A stretch of DNA of 8,993 nt from Prevotella sp. (GTDB lineage: Bacteria > Bacteroidota > Bacteroidia > Bacteroidales > Bacteroidaceae). Position numbers and translations under genes: made by a program. Each line of letters starts with the position of its first letter. Within the stretch, counting starts at the first letter, position 1. Below are positions 7,843 through 8,993 of this stretch, in pieces. A model generated the notes under the pieces. That model did not search any database and was not told where the DNA came from. It worked only from the letters and a program-made list of their open reading frames with translations. The stretch is from positions 1 to 8,993 of the forward strand of contig JAEEZP010000246.1 in assembly GCA_016291915.1 (NCBI GenBank), in the 5' to 3' direction.

Positions 7843-7866
7843 TCGGACAATCGGACATTCGGACAT
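7843..7866. repeat. Left array: three tandem copies of TCGGACAW (8-base period)
   Basis: TCGGACAA (7843-7850), TCGGACAT (7851-7858) and TCGGACAT (7859-7866) are head to tail with no spacer. It is the reverse complement of the right array. Together 7841-7868 and 8053-8080 form inverted arms matching at 27 of 28 positions. Confidence 0.95.
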
Positions 7867-7986
7867 TTATGAATTGTAAAGTGTGTCTTTTCCTGATTTT
7901 GGTTGACAATTTATATACTGAATTTGTTTGAAATTTTCCAAAATGATTGACATTTTTTTTTCATAGTTGAAGAACGATAAATGAAT

Positions 7987-8024
7987 AATATATATATATA
8001 TTAAAAATTATATTAATATAATTT
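7987..8024. repeat. Two adjacent AT-only palindromes between the arrays
   Basis: AATATATA/TATATATT (7987-8002) is a 16-base palindrome. Two bases later, AAATTATATT/AATATAATTT (8005-8024) is a perfect 20-base palindrome. They contain only A and T and lie near the right array, in the easily melted centre of the inverted-repeat structure. Confidence 0.85.
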
Positions 8025-8055
8025 CAAGAGACCCCCAAAAATGCAAATAAGCAAA

Positions 8056-8087
8056 TGTCCGATTGTCCGATTGTCCGATTGTCCGAA
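8056..8087. repeat. Right array: four tandem copies of TGTCCGAW (8-base period)
   Basis: TGTCCGAT at 8056-8063, 8064-8071 and 8072-8079, then TGTCCGAA at 8080-8087. It is inverted relative to the left array at 7843-7866, with AT-rich DNA between. The exact 8-base period without spacers is far too short for CRISPR. It resembles an iteron-like binding array or a slippage-prone microsatellite. Confidence 0.95.
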
Positions 8088-8154
8088 TCTTATACTAAAT
8101 AATTGTTTTTCAGTTGGTTACGTAATGTTATTACTGTAATCTCTCCTATAAGCA

Positions 8155-8198
8155 CTGTATACAGGGGCTATTACAGGGGCTTTTCAAAGTTTTTCAAA
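8155..8198. repeat. Palindrome and two short direct-repeat doublets
   Basis: CTGTATACAG (8155-8164) is a 10-base palindrome. ACAGGGGCT occurs at 8161-8169 and 8173-8181 (12-base period), and TTTTCAAA at 8181-8188 and 8191-8198 (10-base period). The elements are end to end or overlapping, directly before the 20-base tandem repeat. Confidence 0.8.
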
Positions 8199-8205
8199 AA
8201 TATCG

Positions 8206-8245
8206 TGTCAACCATTTCAGGAAACTGTCAACCTTTTCAGGAAAA
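8206..8245. repeat. Tandem duplication of a 20-base unit
   Basis: TGTCAACCATTTCAGGAAAC (8206-8225) is immediately followed by TGTCAACCTTTTCAGGAAAA (8226-8245), 18 of 20 bases identical. The 20-base period is close to two helical turns, so two bound proteins would lie on the same DNA face. Confidence 0.92.
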
Positions 8246-8252
8246 GACATAG

Positions 8253-8294
8253 CCCTAACAGGCAACGGGCAGACATAAAGTCTGCCCCTAACAG
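8253..8294. repeat. 8-bp hairpin flanked by a direct repeat
   Basis: GGGCAGAC (8267-8274) and GTCTGCCC (8280-8287) form a perfect 8-bp stem with loop ATAAA. CCCTAACAG occurs just before it (8253-8261) and again overlapping its 3' side (8286-8294), a 33-base period. No T-run follows, so this is not a terminator by itself. Confidence 0.8.
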
Positions 8295-8352
8295 TAGCGA
8301 GAAAAGTAGCTGTTTGAAATGTGAGGGGCCCACAGGGCGTGTAAATGATGCC

Positions 8353-8397
8353 CGCAGGTCGGGCCAAAGGGCCCCTTTGGCCCGACTGGCGTTTTTT
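8353..8397 (+). terminator. Very strong rho-independent terminator upstream of the HU-like gene
   Basis: GTCGGGCCAAAGG (8358-8370) pairs perfectly with CCTTTGGCCCGAC (8374-8386) over a 3-base loop. The stem extends outward through a G-U pair and one mismatch to CGC/GCG (8353-8355 with 8389-8391). Six T follow (8392-8397), then five more T (8401-8405). The T-runs are only on the plus-strand side, so it stops rightward transcription. No gene in 7607-8352 needs it, and the tRNA unit already has a terminator. It therefore implies either an unannotated rightward transcript or insulation of the downstream gene. Confidence 0.85.
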
Positions 8398-8409
8398 GCC
8401 TTTTTGCTA

Positions 8410-8440
8410 TTGCAGGATTCGAAAAGTGTTTGTATCTTTG
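8410..8440 (+). promoter_or_regulatory. Promoter of the HU-like gene
   Basis: TATCTTTG at 8433-8440 is a perfect Bacteroidota -7 element. The -33 position 19 bases upstream (8410-8413) reads TTGC, a partial match. It lies immediately after the strong terminator. Transcription near 8446 would give an unusually long leader of about 130 bases. Confidence 0.6.
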
Positions 8441-8510
8441 CATAAGTTTTAGCTGCGCTCGGCTATGTGAGAGTAAACTCTCCATCGCACTCGCTGGCAT
8501 AAACTTTGCA
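8439..8510 (+). promoter_or_regulatory. Long imperfect hairpin in the 5' leader of the HU-like gene
   Basis: The outer arms TGCATAAGTTT (8439-8449) and AAACTTTGCA (8501-8510) pair with one bulged T. An internal stem and a symmetric internal loop follow. The tip is ATG-bulge-GAGAG (8465-8473) paired with CTCTC-CAT (8478-8485) across loop TAAA. The outer arm overlaps the -7 element, so the complete fold exists in DNA, while RNA from the predicted start would lack the first bases. It could be a REP-like element or a leader regulatory structure. Confidence 0.55.
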
Positions 8511-8549
8511 CTACTAAGCAGAGCTCGCTTCAGTGAATGAATTAACCTT

Positions 8550-8570
8550 ATGTCTAACAAAAAAAACTAA
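8550..8570 (+). CDS. Possible upstream mini-ORF (MSNKKN)
   Basis: ATG at 8550 opens a six-residue ORF ending with TAA at 8568-8570, six bases before the ATG of the HU-like gene. It includes a run of eight A (8559-8566). It may be a leader peptide coupling translation to the main gene, or simply the A-rich ribosome-access region containing a chance ATG. Its first residues resemble those of the main protein (MSNK versus MSKV). Confidence 0.25.
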   Translation: MSNKKN

Positions 8571-8576
8571 ACAAGT

Positions 8577-8993
8577 ATGTCAAAAGTAAATGGTACTCCG
8601 CTGCTTGTATGCAGCAAGAAAATTGTCAACAGTAAGAATGCTGACCTCGACGGAAAGTATTACTACAAGGCTGTGATCCTGTCAACCCTTAACCTGAACG
8701 ACCTGGCCGAGCATATCGCCAGTCACGGTTCACTCTACACGAAGGATGTCCTCCTGGGTGTGCTCACCAAGTTGAAGGACTGTCTGACCGAGTTGATCAC
8801 CACCAACCGTGCTGTGAAGATCGACGGTCTGGGCACTTTCTACCCGGCGCTCAAGAGTCGTGTGGCCGACGATCTGGAGAGCCTCAGTGTCAGTGACCAC
8901 ATCTCCAGCGTGTATGTCCGTTTCAAGGGTGATCAGAGTCAGGATGCCCAGATGGGTGGTGCGCAGTTGCGTCGTCGCATCAAGGTTTCGACC
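8577..8993 (+). CDS. HU-related DNA-binding protein (Bacteroidales HU-HIG type), 3' end outside window
   Basis: 139 codons are visible with no stop before the window edge. The protein begins MSKVNGTPLLVCSKKIVN. It has an HU-like helical part (about 36-76, LNLNDLAEHIASHGSLYTKD then VLTKLKDCLTELI) and the beta-turn motif VKIDGLGTFYP (80-90) that starts the DNA-binding saddle. This pattern fits the histone-like HU-related family abundant in Bacteroidales rather than canonical HU: there is an extra N-terminal strand, and the beta arms are more acidic or neutral. The likely role is nucleoid or site-specific DNA binding. Family members are often multi-copy and, from general knowledge, often lie next to small accessory modules with amidase or primase-like genes. 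The leader holds a long hairpin and a mini-ORF, so post-transcriptional control is plausible. GC content is much higher than in the upstream spacer, like the housekeeping genes. Confidence 0.85.
   Translation, partial: MSKVNGTPLLVCSKKIVNSKNADLDGKYYYKAVILSTLNLNDLAEHIASHGSLYTKDVLLGVLTKLKDCLTELITTNRAVKIDGLGTFYPALKSRVADDLESLSVSDHISSVYVRFKGDQSQDAQMGGAQLRRRIKVST

Noticed and set aside
7843..8087. CRISPR array
   Set aside because: Units are 8 bases with no spacers and occur in both orientations; no cas genes are present.
7841..8087. Insertion sequence or MITE with terminal inverted repeats
   Set aside because: The arms are inverted, but their tandem 8-base structure is unlike transposon ends, and no flanking target-site duplication could be recognised.
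8288..8560. 90-codon minus-strand open frame upstream of the HU-like gene
   Set aside because: It reads backwards through the leader hairpin, the HU promoter and the terminator stem. Its Gly-Pro repeat is just the translated terminator arms, and no promoter precedes it. It is likely a spurious ORF.
7607..8576. Chromosomal replication origin
   Set aside because: No cluster of DnaA boxes (TTATCCACA-like) is seen, and dnaA or dnaN are not adjacent. The arrays could still be a site for another initiator.
7537..8993. Integration attachment site using the tRNA-Arg 3' end
   Set aside because: No second copy of the T-arm/acceptor sequence occurs downstream within the window and no integrase gene is visible; a distal copy outside the window cannot be excluded.

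Overview
The window looks like a chromosomal segment from a Bacteroidales bacterium, most likely Prevotella-like. The evidence is internal. At least four promoters fit the Bacteroidota sigma pattern (TTTG, 19-20 bases, TAnnTTTG). There are no clear Shine-Dalgarno sequences, and A-rich leaders take their place. One secreted protein ends in the short Tyr-x-x-x-Gly ... Gly-Leu-Tyr-Ile ... Lys-Val-Val tail common in this order, and there is a histone-like gene of the Bacteroidales HU-related (HU-HIG) type. The genus is an inference; the order is fairly safe.

Layout. (1) 63-2411, plus: a secreted M6-type zinc metalloprotease with its own promoter. (2) 2401-5098, minus: a two-gene operon transcribed away from metG, first a HerA-like (DUF853) ATPase, then after a 16-base gap a membrane-anchored metallophosphoesterase. 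The last codons of the phosphoesterase overlap the protease gene end to end by 11 bases, with no terminator visible between them. (3) 5099-5278: a divergent promoter region with a near-perfect promoter on each strand. (4) 5279-7342, plus: metG, methionyl-tRNA synthetase. (5) 7421-7606, plus: a compact tRNA-Arg(CCU) unit with promoter, gene including encoded CCA, and a rho-independent terminator. (6) 7607-8576: almost 1 kb without a convincing gene but dense in structure. (7) 8577-8993, plus: an HU-related DNA-binding protein gene that runs off the window.

Regions 1-5 are ordinary housekeeping and secreted-enzyme content. The unusual part is region 6. It holds an 8-base tandem motif in three copies, then the same motif inverted in four copies about 185 bases later, so the two arrays form a 28-base arm pair with one mismatch. 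Between them lies AT-rich DNA with a 20-base perfect palindrome. A chain of short direct-repeat doublets follows (periods of about 12, 10, 20 and 33 bases), then an 8-bp hairpin, a very strong terminator hairpin, a promoter, a long imperfect hairpin in the 5' leader of the HU-like gene, and a six-residue upstream ORF. This could be a protein-binding or replication-type site array served by the HU-like protein, a structured non-coding RNA, or a decayed mobile or accessory module next to a tRNA gene. Sequence alone does not decide between these.

Apart from the HerA-phosphoesterase operon, the genes show no evident common pathway. metG and the tRNA gene are both translation functions but have separate promoters.
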